From positions 1-17,802 of the forward strand of contig DATGHS010000417.1 in NCBI GenBank assembly GCA_035307785.1: 17,802 bases of DNA, given 5' to 3'. The position numbers were made by a program, and so were the translations under genes. Of the stretch, positions 1 to 8,105 are shown one piece after another (positions within the stretch are counted from its first letter, which is position 1; each line of letters begins with the position of its first letter). Origin of the DNA: DATGHS01 sp035307785 (lineage in GTDB: Bacteria; Planctomycetota; Planctomycetia; Gemmatales; Gemmataceae). The notes under the pieces were generated by a model. That model saw only the letters and a program-made list of their open reading frames with translations, had not been told where the DNA came from and did no database searches.

Positions 1-2247
1 GGCTGGGAAGGGAAGCCGGATTTGCGCATCTTCTGCGGCGGTGAGGCGCTGCGGCAAGACCTGGCCACCCGCCTGCTGGATTGTGGTCGCGAGGTCTGGA
101 ATCTCTACGGCCCCACCGAGACAACGGTATGGTCGGCCTGCCAAAAACTGTCGCCGGTTGACGAAATGGTTCTCATTGGCCGGCCGATAGCCAACACGTC
201 GATTTACGTCTTGGACGACAAGCAACGGCCGCTACCGACGGGCATGGTGGGCGAATTGTATATCGGCGGCCTGGGCGTCGCCCGGGGTTATCATGGTCGC
301 GCTGATTTGACAGCCGAACGCTTTCCTGCGATCACATTGCCAAATGGCCGAACCGAGCGCCTGTACAAAACGGGCGACCTCGGCCGCTGGACCTCAGACG
401 GGCGCTTGCAATGTTTCGGCCGTTCCGACTGCCAAGTGAAGGTCCGCGGGCACCGAATCGAACTGGAAGAAATCGAAGTCGTTTTGGCCCAGCACCCGGC
501 CGTGGAAAAGGCCGTCGTCCACACGGCCGGCCTTGGCACGCCAGATTGCAGGCTGATCGCCTATATCGTTTCGACCCAGCGGCCGGCGACCCGCGAATTG
601 CAGGGCTTTGTGCGCGAGCGTCTCCCGGAATATATGGTGCCCGCCGCGGTCGAATTCCTGGACTCAATTCCACTCACGCCCAACGGCAAGGTGGACCGGA
701 AGTCCCTGCCGGAGCTGAAGTTTGCTGAACTGACGGCTGAACGCGCCTTCGTAGCCCCGCGCACCGAGACAGAGCAACACATAGCGGCAGTCTGGCAGGA
801 AGTGCTGGGGGTCGAGCGTGTCGGCGTGGAAGATGATTTCTTTGAGTTGGGCGGCCACTCGCTAACCGCCATCCGGCTCATCTCGCAACTTCGCAGCACC
901 TACGGGATTCAGCTGCCGCTCAATCGGCTGTTTCAGTCGTCCACGCTCTCGGGCGTGGCGCAACTCATTGACTCGTTGCGGGCGGAGTCAGCGCTGGTGT
1001 CAGAAGACGATATGGAGATCGACTTCGTGGCGGAATCGTTGCTCGACCATGCAACAGTGCCGGCAATTCGCGCTCCGATCGACTTGCAGAAGATGGACCG
1101 CGTGTTTCTGACCGGGGCCACGGGCTTTTTGGGCGCTTTCCTTGTGGACGAACTCTTGCGTCAGACCGACGCTGAAGTGGTTTGTCTGGTCCGCGCCAGC
1201 GACGCCAAGGAAGGCCGCGACCGACTGCTGCGGAATCTGCGCCTTTATGGCCTAGCGCCAAATTACTCATTGGAGCGCATTACACCCGTTGTAGGTGATC
1301 TGGAACAGCCGTTGCTGGGCTTGTCGGCCACCGATTTCGAGCGCCTGGCCGGCGAAGTGGATGTGATTTATCACAACGGCGCGGTTGTCAATCTGCTGTA
1401 TCCCTATTCGCTATTGCGGGCTGCGAATGTCGGCGGCACACGCGAAGTATTGCGGCTGGCCGCCCAAGGGCGCCCGAAGCCCCTTCACTTTGTGTCCACT
1501 TTCTCGGTGCAGGCGGCCCACAACGGCTACGCACGAACGTTCGTGACCGAAGAGGATCCGTTGCCGCCGTGCGATGCGTTGAGCGGCGGCTACGCCCGTA
1601 GTAAATGGGTGGGCGAACAGCTCATGCGGCAAGCTCGTGCTCGCGGCCTGCCGATCTCGATCTACCGTCCCGGCCACATTACGGGGCACAGCCGTAGCGG
1701 CGTCTGCAATCCGCAAGACTTCTTGCACACATTGATGCTCGCGTGTGCCCGCGTGGGCGCGGTTCCCGATCTCGATACCGAGATTGACCTTACCCCGGTC
1801 GATTACGTGAGCCAGGCCATTGTGCACCTGTCCCAACGGCCCGAATGTATCGGTGGCACTTATCACCTGGTCAATCCGCATCCGCTCCCGTTGCCTGCGC
1901 TGGTCGATTGGGTGCAGCGCAGCGGCCTGGAATTGGAGACCTTGCCCTATTCAACGTGGCGCGAGCAATTGCAGACCTTGGCCAATGGTGAGGCCGATGC
2001 GCTCCTGGCGCCGCTGCTGAATGCTTTGGGCGCAAGTCAGCGCGCCGACGCCAACGAGCCAATGCACTGGCACCCGCGCTTTGATTGCGGCCAGACGTTG
2101 TCTCAGTTGGCCCCCAGCGGCATCTTTTGTCCGCGAGCCGATGAGCATCTGCTTCTGGTCTACCTTGGCTATTTGCAACAATCAGGGGTTTTGGAGGCGA
2201 ACGGCAACGGCTCAGCGGATCATCCTCTATCCGTTCGGGCTCGGTAG
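1..2247 (+). CDS. NRPS-type protein, 3' part: adenylation C-terminus, carrier (PCP) and terminal thioester reductase
   Basis: The reading frame is open from base 1, so the gene begins outside the window; 748 codons are visible. Counting codons from base 1, the adenylation core motifs are YGPTE (36-40), YKTGD (about 122) and PNGK with the A10 lysine at 230. The carrier domain has LGGHSL with the phosphopantetheine serine at 287. A Rossmann reductase domain follows, with GATGFLG (372-378) and YARSK (Y531, K535). This is the order of Lys2, carboxylic acid reductases and NRPS modules ending in a reductase (R) domain: an acid is activated as its adenylate, loaded on the carrier and released by NAD(P)H as an aldehyde or alcohol. 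Residues at the visible specificity positions (about 299, 301, 322, 330, 331 in GrsA numbering) read F, G, L, V, W, but half of the code is outside the window, so I name no substrate. Domain calls are firm; product and upstream modules are unknown. Confidence 0.95.
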   Translation, partial: GWEGKPDLRIFCGGEALRQDLATRLLDCGREVWNLYGPTETTVWSACQKLSPVDEMVLIGRPIANTSIYVLDDKQRPLPTGMVGELYIGGLGVARGYHGRADLTAERFPAITLPNGRTERLYKTGDLGRWTSDGRLQCFGRSDCQVKVRGHRIELEEIEVVLAQHPAVEKAVVHTAGLGTPDCRLIAYIVSTQRPATRELQGFVRERLPEYMVPAAVEFLDSIPLTPNGKVDRKSLPELKFAELTAERAFVAPRTETEQHIAAVWQEVLGVERVGVEDDFFELGGHSLTAIRLISQLRSTYGIQLPLNRLFQSSTLSGVAQLIDSLRAESALVSEDDMEIDFVAESLLDHATVPAIRAPIDLQKMDRVFLTGATGFLGAFLVDELLRQTDAEVVCLVRASDAKEGRDRLLRNLRLYGLAPNYSLERITPVVGDLEQPLLGLSATDFERLAGEVDVIYHNGAVVNLLYPYSLLRAANVGGTREVLRLAAQGRPKPLHFVSTFSVQAAHNGYARTFVTEEDPLPPCDALSGGYARSKWVGEQLMRQARARGLPISIYRPGHITGHSRSGVCNPQDFLHTLMLACARVGAVPDLDTEIDLTPVDYVSQAIVHLSQRPECIGGTYHLVNPHPLPLPALVDWVQRSGLELETLPYSTWREQLQTLANGEADALLAPLLNALGASQRADANEPMHWHPRFDCGQTLSQLAPSGIFCPRADEHLLLVYLGYLQQSGVLEANGNGSADHPLSVRAR

Positions 2248-2281
2248 GAATGAGGCATTCGAGTAAACCTCCACGAGAGCG

Positions 2282-2306
2282 TAGCGGCGGCTGGAGGCCG
2301 CCGCTA
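2282..2306. repeat. GC-rich perfect palindrome, REP-like or terminator hairpin
   Basis: Two 10-base arms (TAGCGGCGGC and GCCGCCGCTA) flank a 5-base loop TGGAG. The hairpin lies 35 bases after the NRPS stop and is followed by TAAAAAC, a run of A rather than T on the + strand, so it is not a classic intrinsic terminator for the upstream gene. It may be a dispersed intergenic repeat or an RNA-stabilising stem. The structure is seen directly; the role is inferred. Confidence 0.6.
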
Positions 2307-2363
2307 TAAAAACTTGAGGTTCGCTTTTGATGCTGATTTCGGGATGGTTGTTCGGAGCATTCC

Positions 2364-3398
2364 ATGTCCTCGTCCGCATCCTTTTCTGCGCGTGATGTCT
2401 TGGAGGTGGTCAAGGATTACCTGGAACCAAGTCCCCTCATTTACTGGACCGACTTCCTGATCACGATAGCGGTCGCGTATGGCGCCTTGGTCTTCTATGT
2501 CCGCGCCGAAATGTTTTCCTGGCAACAGATTGTCGGTTACTTCATTACGGGCTTTGCGCTTTACCGGGCCGTCGTGTTCACGCATGAGATTCAGCACTTT
2601 CGCAACGGCACCTTCCGTACCTTCCGCGTGGTCTGGAATCTGTTGTGTGGCATACCCTTGATGGTTCCGTCGTTCCTGTACGACGACCATAAGAATCACC
2701 ACGTCAATCATTCATATGGCACACCCGATGATTCCGAGTATTTTCCCCTGGGCGTGAAGCCGGTTTACTGGGTGCTGCTGTTTCTCGCCTTCTCGTTCCT
2801 GCTGCCGGTTCTGGGCCTGGTCCGTTTTATGTTCCTGGCGCCCCTTCGTTGGCTGGTGCCCCCGTTGCGGAATCGGATTTGGCAGAAGGGTTCGTCGCTT
2901 TCGAACATGAATCCGAATTATCGCCGTGAATTGCCGACGCCCGCAGAAGCCCGCGACGCATTGTGGCAGGAAATCGGTTGCTTTGGCGTGGCCTGGGCGG
3001 CGGTTGTGTTGCTCATCGTGGGCGTGCTGCCGTGGACCGTTCTTCCCAAGTGGTACGCGGTTTATTACTTCTGGACGGCGCTGAACCAGGTCCGCACGCT
3101 TGGGGCCCACCGTTACCGCAACGCCGGCGCGCCGATGACCTACGCAGGGCAATTGATGGACACCAACACTTTCCCTGGTTGGCCGTTGCTGACGGAACTA
3201 TGGGCGCCGTTAGGCATGCGCTATCACGCGCTGCACCACCTGGTGCCGTCGATGCCATACCACGAGATGGGCAAAGCGCATCGGCGGCTCATGAAGGAAC
3301 TGCCGCCCGATTCGCCCTATCGGGGGACGATCTGTTCGAACTTATTGGTGGCCATGCTCGCGGTCTTGCGCAGTGCGCGCATGACCGTTCCCCAGTGA
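2364..3398 (+). CDS. Membrane fatty-acid desaturase family protein
   Basis: The 344-residue protein has the histidine boxes of integral-membrane di-iron desaturases and hydroxylases: HEIQH (74-78), HKNHH (109-113, with another His at 116) and HALHH (288-292), plus HRYRN near 250. Hydrophobic stretches near 30-70, 130-160 and 205-230 fit a protein with the His boxes on the cytosolic face. Such enzymes use O2 and an electron donor to desaturate or hydroxylate an acyl chain on a lipid, CoA or carrier protein. The start at 2364 has GGAG at 2354-2357, six bases upstream. It lies 116 bases after the carrier/reductase gene in the same direction, so the acyl chain it modifies may be linked to that product, but this is inference from position. 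The family is certain; regiochemistry and substrate are not. Confidence 0.9.
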   Translation: MSSSASFSARDVLEVVKDYLEPSPLIYWTDFLITIAVAYGALVFYVRAEMFSWQQIVGYFITGFALYRAVVFTHEIQHFRNGTFRTFRVVWNLLCGIPLMVPSFLYDDHKNHHVNHSYGTPDDSEYFPLGVKPVYWVLLFLAFSFLLPVLGLVRFMFLAPLRWLVPPLRNRIWQKGSSLSNMNPNYRRELPTPAEARDALWQEIGCFGVAWAAVVLLIVGVLPWTVLPKWYAVYYFWTALNQVRTLGAHRYRNAGAPMTYAGQLMDTNTFPGWPLLTELWAPLGMRYHALHHLVPSMPYHEMGKAHRRLMKELPPDSPYRGTICSNLLVAMLAVLRSARMTVPQ

Positions 3399-3409
3399 GC
3401 GCAACGAAT

Positions 3410-4618
3410 TCAACGGCGCCGCCGGTCTTGCTTGGCCGCTCCATCCTGTTCACTGAACCGCCCTGCCAACGAGGTAAAGACATTCAGCGTCTCCTGCGCC
3501 ATCCGCTCGCAGGCGAATTCCTGGGCATGGGCGAGGCCCTTTTGCTTCAGGTCGCGCCGGCTGTCGGCATCGGTCCAAATGATCTCGATTTGCTGGGCCA
3601 TGTCCTCGATCTGAAGCGGATCGAACAGCAGCGCCGCTCCGCCGGCGGTTTCGCCGCAGGCGGTCGTCTTCGAGCACAGTGCCGGGCAGCCACAGGCCAT
3701 GGCCTCGATGATGGGTAAACCGAAGCCTTCGTACAACGATGGGAACACCAGGGCCTGCGCGTGCTGATAGGCGTAGACCAATTCCTCGGCGCTCACCCAG
3801 CCCAGCCAGCTAACTTGCTCTTCCAACCGGTGCTTCTCGATGCATTCCAAAACGTCATGATGAGCCGTGGTCGAAAAGCCCGTTAGCACCATGTGAATCT
3901 TCAACTGTTTTCGATCGCGCAGTAATGCCAGCGCCTGTAACAGCCGCACGTGATTCTTGTAGGGCCAGGTCGCAGCCGGAAGAATGACGTAACGTTCCGG
4001 CAAATTCGCGAATTTCTCTCCTGGGCAGGCACGCGGGCGGTCGTTGTAAAGCCGGGTATCGATGCCGTGGTAGATCACACGCACCATGTCGGACGGCACA
4101 CCCAAACAATCGACAATGGTTCCTTTGGCATACTCGGAAGCCGTGATGTACTTCCGCACGAAGCGGACACCGCGGAGCAACAACCAGCGCCAGATGCGTA
4201 CTTCCGGGTTGTTCAGCGTCTCGGGGTTGGTCATGAATTTGACGTCGTGCAAGGTGATGACTGTATTTTCCGTTGCCTGCCAGGGCGGCAGCGGCGTGCA
4301 AAGTGGACAAAGGTAAGCATCGGGCTGGTAACGGCGCAACTCGCGCGCCATGGCCACCCATTGCCAGGGAAATCGAATGTACTTGCTCTTTTCGAGGAGC
4401 CGGGGCAGCCAGGATTCGGCGAGGCATTGGGAAAAGCGCTGGTCGGCAGCCGGCACGAGGTCACGCGAGTCGCTGGCGGTCAGGAAATGGTAATCGTGGC
4501 GATCCGGCAAACGCACGAGCCCTTCAATGAGATTGCGCACATAAGTTTCCACGCCTCCCATTCGGCCGGGGCGGAGGTCGGTCAAATTCATGGCAATGCG
4601 CATTCCGCCATTATTCAT
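3410..4618 (-). CDS. Glycosyltransferase family 4 (group 1)
   Basis: The 402-residue protein opens with an N-terminal Rossmann half rich in acceptor-side features (GRMGGVETYVRNLIEGL near 20-35). It continues with the GT-B donor half: a P-Y-K-N-H phosphate-binding loop (ATWPYKNHVRLL) and the retaining-GT motif EGFGLPIIEA (E-x7-E) followed by GCPALCS. Such cytoplasmic enzymes transfer a sugar from an NDP-sugar to a lipid-linked oligosaccharide. It is the only minus-strand gene I accept as complete; its end lies 11 bases from the desaturase end, and its start faces the rfbF operon across 461 bases. Two starts are possible: the ATG at 4616-4618 (GAGG about 10 bases upstream) or the ATG five codons later, giving MRIAMNL, which looks like the usual start of the fold. 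Sugar specificity is not predictable. Confidence 0.92.
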   Translation of the reverse strand: MNNGGMRIAMNLTDLRPGRMGGVETYVRNLIEGLVRLPDRHDYHFLTASDSRDLVPAADQRFSQCLAESWLPRLLEKSKYIRFPWQWVAMARELRRYQPDAYLCPLCTPLPPWQATENTVITLHDVKFMTNPETLNNPEVRIWRWLLLRGVRFVRKYITASEYAKGTIVDCLGVPSDMVRVIYHGIDTRLYNDRPRACPGEKFANLPERYVILPAATWPYKNHVRLLQALALLRDRKQLKIHMVLTGFSTTAHHDVLECIEKHRLEEQVSWLGWVSAEELVYAYQHAQALVFPSLYEGFGLPIIEAMACGCPALCSKTTACGETAGGAALLFDPLQIEDMAQQIEIIWTDADSRRDLKQKGLAHAQEFACERMAQETLNVFTSLAGRFSEQDGAAKQDRRRR

Positions 4619-4638
4619 CCACGCTACGCCTCGTCAAG

Positions 4639-4664
4639 CCCCGCGACGCGAAGCGGTCGCGGGG
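4639..4664 (-). repeat. GC-rich hairpin in the GT4 gene leader
   Basis: Perfect 9-base arms CCCCGCGAC (4639-4647) and GTCGCGGGG (4656-4664) flank the loop GCGAAGCG. On the minus strand it sits about 20 bases upstream of the GT4 start codon, so if transcribed it would form a stable stem in the 5' leader. It could equally be a dispersed REP-type palindrome. No T-run follows in either direction, so I do not call it a terminator. Confidence 0.55.
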
Positions 4665-4805
4665 GTGTGGTCAGAGTTTCTACGGGCTTTGGTTACGGAT
4701 GCTATTGAATGGGGCGCGCAATCATCATCAGTTTCGTCTCGTGCTGACTTCTTGCCGCTGTGCGCGCTCTGCAGTGTACGATCCGGATCGTGGAAAGTCA
4801 TTCAA

Positions 4806-4883
4806 AAACGCGTTTGATTTCACGAAAAAGCGTTTCGTTTCAGGGGGGGTGTCAGTCTTTCGGCGAAACGGAAACGAAACGCT
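4806..4883. promoter_or_regulatory. Operator-like repeat cluster with perfect 13-bp inverted repeat
   Basis: AGCGTTTCGTTTC at 4829-4841 and GAAACGAAACGCT at 4871-4883 are exact reverse complements separated by 29 bases. A near copy, GCGTTTGATTTC (4810-4821), lies exactly 20 bases before GCGTTTCGTTTC (4830-4841) in the same orientation and matches 10 of 12 bases. A separate 10-base palindrome AAACGCGTTT occupies 4806-4815. Three copies of one motif with helical spacing in a divergent promoter region suggest sites for a transcription factor; a long-loop RNA stem is the alternative. The repeats are seen directly, the function is inferred. Confidence 0.5.
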
Positions 4884-5068
4884 CCGTGTGCCAGCTGGCC
4901 AATGGCACTTGAAACCCGATCCAGCGACACCATCGACCCCAGACGTCCTCGAACACGCGATCTCGACACCCCAGTCCGGCGATGGTTGCAACAGTCTAAC
5001 TAATAACTACAACAGAGTGGGAACCGGTATCGAATGGACCCCACGGATTCGGAAACTCGGCGGTTCAC

Positions 5069-5073
5069 GAGGG
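5069..5073 (+). promoter_or_regulatory. Shine-Dalgarno site that fixes the rfbF start
   Basis: GAGGG lies six bases before the ATG at 5080 but touches the alternative ATG at 5074. This spacing supports the start at 5080, which also gives the usual MRVVLLAGG N-terminus of the family. Confidence 0.6.
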
Positions 5074-5079
5074 ATGTAT

Positions 5080-5862
5080 ATGCGCGTCGTTCTCCTGGCC
5101 GGCGGCATGGGCACCCGGCTGGCAGAAGAGACCGACCTCAAGCCAAAGCCTATGGTCGAGATCGGCGGCCGGCCTATTTTGTGGCACATCATGAAGCATT
5201 ATGCCCATCATGGATTCAAAGAATTCGTGGTGGCCCTCGGCTATAAAGGCGAAACGATTAAGCGATACTTCGTCGATTATGCCTTGCTCAACAGCAGTTT
5301 CACGGTGCAGCTAGGGTCCGGCGACGTTATGCGGCGTGGGTTGTGCCAAGAAGACTGGACGATTCATTTAGCGGATACGGGCCTGCATACCAATACGGGT
5401 GGACGCATCAAGCGGCTCGCCGATTTCATTGGCCGCGACACGTTCATGCTCACCTACGGCGATGGCGTCGCCAACGTGGATATTCAGCAATTGGTCGAGT
5501 TTCATCGGCGGCACGGCAAGTTAGCAACGGTTACCGCCGTTAGACCTCCGGCCCGTTTCGGCGGGCTTGATCTGTCTCCCGCCTCCAATGATTGTCTCGT
5601 GCGCAATTTTACCGAGAAACCACAAATTGGCGAAGGCTGGATTAACGGTGGTTTTTTTGTTCTTGAACCCCAGGTGCTGGATTACGTACAATCCGATGAA
5701 ACTTCCTGGCAGGCCGAACCGATGGAGCGGTTGGCGCGGGAGGGGCAACTGATGGCGTTTCGTCATGATGGCTTCTGGCAATGCATGGACACACTTCGTG
5801 ATCTGAAACTTCTGGAAAGTCTATGGTCCAGCGGCCGGGCTCCGTGGAAGGTTTGGAGCTGA
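5080..5862 (+). CDS. rfbF: Glucose-1-phosphate cytidylyltransferase
   Basis: The protein makes CDP-glucose from glucose-1-phosphate and CTP, the entry step for CDP-deoxysugars. The 260-residue product starts with the nucleotidyltransferase signature LAGGMGTRL (6-14), followed by EETDLKPKPMVEIGG (16-30) and WHIMKHYAHHG. It ends with the subfamily-typical GFWQCMDTLRDLKLLESLW. Length and motifs match RfbF/DdhA rather than the dTDP-glucose enzyme RmlA. It heads an operon: the next gene starts three bases after its stop. The start was chosen from the family N-terminus and the GAGGG site; the frame stays open 127 codons further upstream, but that stretch does not look like protein. Confidence 0.95.
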   Translation: MRVVLLAGGMGTRLAEETDLKPKPMVEIGGRPILWHIMKHYAHHGFKEFVVALGYKGETIKRYFVDYALLNSSFTVQLGSGDVMRRGLCQEDWTIHLADTGLHTNTGGRIKRLADFIGRDTFMLTYGDGVANVDIQQLVEFHRRHGKLATVTAVRPPARFGGLDLSPASNDCLVRNFTEKPQIGEGWINGGFFVLEPQVLDYVQSDETSWQAEPMERLAREGQLMAFRHDGFWQCMDTLRDLKLLESLWSSGRAPWKVWS

Positions 5863-5865
5863 GGT

Positions 5866-6858
5866 GTGACCGTTTCATCACCATTCTGGCAGGATCGCCC
5901 GACACTGGTGACCGGGGCCACGGGCCTGGTGGGTGGATGGCTCGTGCGCGCTTTGTTGGAGAAGCGGGCCGAAGTCGTTTGCCTCGTCCGCGACCATGTT
6001 CCCAGCTCGGAACTGTACCGGGGCGGCTGGATTCGCAAGGTGCGAGTCGTTCACGGCGATCTGTGCGATCAAGCTTTGCTGGAACGCGCCTTGGGAGAAT
6101 ATGAGATTGACACGGTTATTCACCTCGCCGCCCAAACCATTGTCGGTATCGCCCATCGCAATCCGATTTCCACATTGGAAACAAACGTGCGCGGCACCTG
6201 GCTGCTTCTGGAAGCCTGCCGCCGCAGCCCGCTGGTGAAGCAGATCGTACTCGCTTCTTCCGACAAGGCCTACGGCGAACACGAAAAACTGCCGTACGAC
6301 GAATCCGCGCCGTTGCAGGGCTGCCACCCATATGATGTGAGTAAATCGGCTGCGGATTTGATCGCGCAAAGCTACGCGCACACCTTCGACCTTCCGGTGA
6401 CCATCACACGCTGCGGCAATTTCTACGGCGGCGGCGACCTCAACTGGAATCGCCTGGTTCCGGGGACCATCCGCTCGATCCTACGTGGCCAGCGGCCCGT
6501 CCTTCGTTCCGACGGCTTGTTCGTGCGCGATTATTTCTATGTCGAAGATGGCGCCGCGGCCTATATGCTGCTGGCCGAGAGCCTGGCCGTGCGGCCGGAA
6601 TTACGCGGCGAAGCATTTAACTTCTCGCTGGAAACCCAGGTCACGGTAGTCGACTTGGTAAATCGAATCACACGTTTGCTGGATTCGAAGTTACAGCCGG
6701 AGATTTTGAACCAGGCCAGCAAGGAAATCCGCCGGCAATACTTGAGCGCGGAAAAAGCCCGCCGCGTTCTGGGGTGGAAGCCGCTCTTTTCGCTCGATGA
6801 AGGGTTGCATCGGACCGTGTCCTGGTATCGCCATTATTTCGCTGAGCAGGACGCATGA
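5866..6858 (+). CDS. rfbG: CDP-glucose 4,6-dehydratase
   Basis: This extended short-chain dehydrogenase converts CDP-glucose to CDP-4-keto-6-deoxyglucose using bound NAD+. The 330-residue protein has the dinucleotide motif TGATGLVGG (16-24), the SSDK segment with the dehydratase acid and base environment (near 128-131) and the catalytic YDVSK (Y156, K160). The GRCxNFYGGGD-like segment (TRCGNFYGGGDLNWNRLVPG) is typical of RfbG and binds the nucleotide-sugar. It starts with GTG at 5866, with GGAG at 5855-5858 seven bases upstream inside the end of rfbF, so the two are likely translationally coupled. Its stop overlaps the next gene start by four bases (ATGA). The pairing with rfbF makes the CDP assignment secure. 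Confidence 0.94.
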   Translation: MTVSSPFWQDRPTLVTGATGLVGGWLVRALLEKRAEVVCLVRDHVPSSELYRGGWIRKVRVVHGDLCDQALLERALGEYEIDTVIHLAAQTIVGIAHRNPISTLETNVRGTWLLLEACRRSPLVKQIVLASSDKAYGEHEKLPYDESAPLQGCHPYDVSKSAADLIAQSYAHTFDLPVTITRCGNFYGGGDLNWNRLVPGTIRSILRGQRPVLRSDGLFVRDYFYVEDGAAAYMLLAESLAVRPELRGEAFNFSLETQVTVVDLVNRITRLLDSKLQPEILNQASKEIRRQYLSAEKARRVLGWKPLFSLDEGLHRTVSWYRHYFAEQDA

Positions 6859-8099
6859 ACACAGCCGTAGGATTTTCCATTCCCTGCCGTGCCTGCGGCC
6901 AATTCGGCTTGCGAAACGTGCTGTCGCTTGGCCACACGCCGTTGGCCAATGCCCTGCTCACGCGCGAGCAACTGAAGCAACCGGAGCCTACTTTCCCGCT
7001 GGACCTGGTCTTTTGCCCAGCCTGCACGTTGTTGCAAATCACCGAGTCGGTGCGGCCGGAACAGCTTTTTGGCGAGTACCTCTACTTTTCGTCGTTCTCC
7101 GATACGATGTTGGCGCACAGCCAAAACCTGGTCGAAAGACTGATCGCCGAACACAGTTTATCCACCAATAGCCTCGTTGTGGAAATCGCCAGCAACGACG
7201 GGTACTTGTTGCAGTTTTATCGACAGCGACGCATTCCGGTGCTGGGGATTGAACCGGCCCGCAACATTGCGGTCGTGGCCCGCAAGCGCCAAATTCCGAC
7301 GATTTGTGATTTCTTTTCATTGGCCCTGGCCAAACAATTGCGACGGGATGGCAAACGAGCCGGCATTATTCATGCCCACAATGTCCTGGCCCATGTTCCG
7401 GCCTTAAATGGCGTGGTGGCCGGAATGCGCGAGTTGCTACATGACGCGGGTTGCATTGTCATTGAGGTGCCATACGCCCGAGACATGCTCGATCGCTGCG
7501 AATTCGACACCATCTACCACGAACACCTCTGCTATTTTTCCCTCTCGGCTCTGGATCGGCTCTTCGCCAGGCACGAGTTGACGATCTATCGGGTAGAGCG
7601 CGTGCCGATACATGGCGGCTCGCTTCGCCTCTTCATCGCCCACGCTGCTTCCGCACCACGGTCCCGCCCCAGCGTCGCCAGGCTCTTGCAAGAAGAGGAT
7701 GAATGGGGTGTAGATAAACCCGAGCGGTACCGATCATTCGCCGCCCGAGTCGAACGGTTGGCGGAGCAGTTGAGGGATTTGCTTTATGGACAAAAGAACC
7801 GAGGCCGGCGTCTCGCCGCGTATGGCGCCTCGGCCAAGGGCAGCACGCTGCTGAATTACCTCCGTCTGAATCCCGGCACGATTGAATTTGTAGTGGATCG
7901 CAGCACGGTGAAACAGGGCCATTACACGCCGGGCACGCACTTGCCGATCTTTGCTCCGGAGCAACTGCTGTCCGAAATGCCGGACTGCGTCTTGCTTTTG
8001 ACCTGGAATTTCGCCGAGGAGATATTGCAACAACAAGCCGAGTATCGCCAACGCGGCGGGATATTCATTCTGCCCATTCCGGAAGTCCAGGTGGTTTGA
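6855..8099 (+). CDS. NDP-4-keto-6-deoxyhexose C-methyltransferase (TylC3/TcaB9-like)
   Basis: This 414-residue SAM-dependent methyltransferase has the three-part layout of sugar C-methyltransferases. An N-terminal zinc site has CRAC (C11, C14) and CPAC (C54, C57). The SAM fold has EIASNDGYLL near residues 110-120. A C-terminal Rossmann-like sugar domain contains AAYGASAKGSTLLNYL near 322-337. The YHEH motif (Y221-H224) lines up with the active-site Tyr/Glu/His set known from TcaB9, where His deprotonates the carbon next to the ketone. It should methylate C3 (or C5, as in NovU-type enzymes) of the CDP-4-keto-6-deoxy sugar made by the preceding gene, whose stop it overlaps by four bases. No 2- or 3-deoxygenase is present, so the sugar probably keeps its other hydroxyls. 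The family call is firm; the methylated position is inferred. Confidence 0.92.
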   Translation: MNTAVGFSIPCRACGQFGLRNVLSLGHTPLANALLTREQLKQPEPTFPLDLVFCPACTLLQITESVRPEQLFGEYLYFSSFSDTMLAHSQNLVERLIAEHSLSTNSLVVEIASNDGYLLQFYRQRRIPVLGIEPARNIAVVARKRQIPTICDFFSLALAKQLRRDGKRAGIIHAHNVLAHVPALNGVVAGMRELLHDAGCIVIEVPYARDMLDRCEFDTIYHEHLCYFSLSALDRLFARHELTIYRVERVPIHGGSLRLFIAHAASAPRSRPSVARLLQEEDEWGVDKPERYRSFAARVERLAEQLRDLLYGQKNRGRRLAAYGASAKGSTLLNYLRLNPGTIEFVVDRSTVKQGHYTPGTHLPIFAPEQLLSEMPDCVLLLTWNFAEEILQQQAEYRQRGGIFILPIPEVQVV

Positions 8100-8105
8100 A
8101 CGACG

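Larger units (their letters stand above)
4619..5079. promoter_or_regulatory. Divergent intergenic region between the GT4 gene and the rfbF operon
   Basis: These 461 bases separate two divergently transcribed genes and carry no convincing coding sequence. An open frame runs through the right part (4699-5079) in phase with rfbF, but its translation is low-complexity, unlike any known extension, and lies before the normal rfbF start. The region must hold promoters for both directions. It contains a GC hairpin (4639-4664), a run of seven G (4843-4849) and a repeat cluster (4806-4883), both listed separately or described there. I could not pick a convincing -35/-10 pair for rfbF; the AT-rich TAACTAATAACTA at 4997-5009 is the best -10-like stretch. 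Confidence 0.6.

Noticed and set aside
4699..5079. In-frame N-terminal extension of rfbF by 127 codons
   Set aside because: The family starts at MRVVLLAGG, a good Shine-Dalgarno site precedes 5080, and the extension contains the regulatory repeats and no protein-like pattern.
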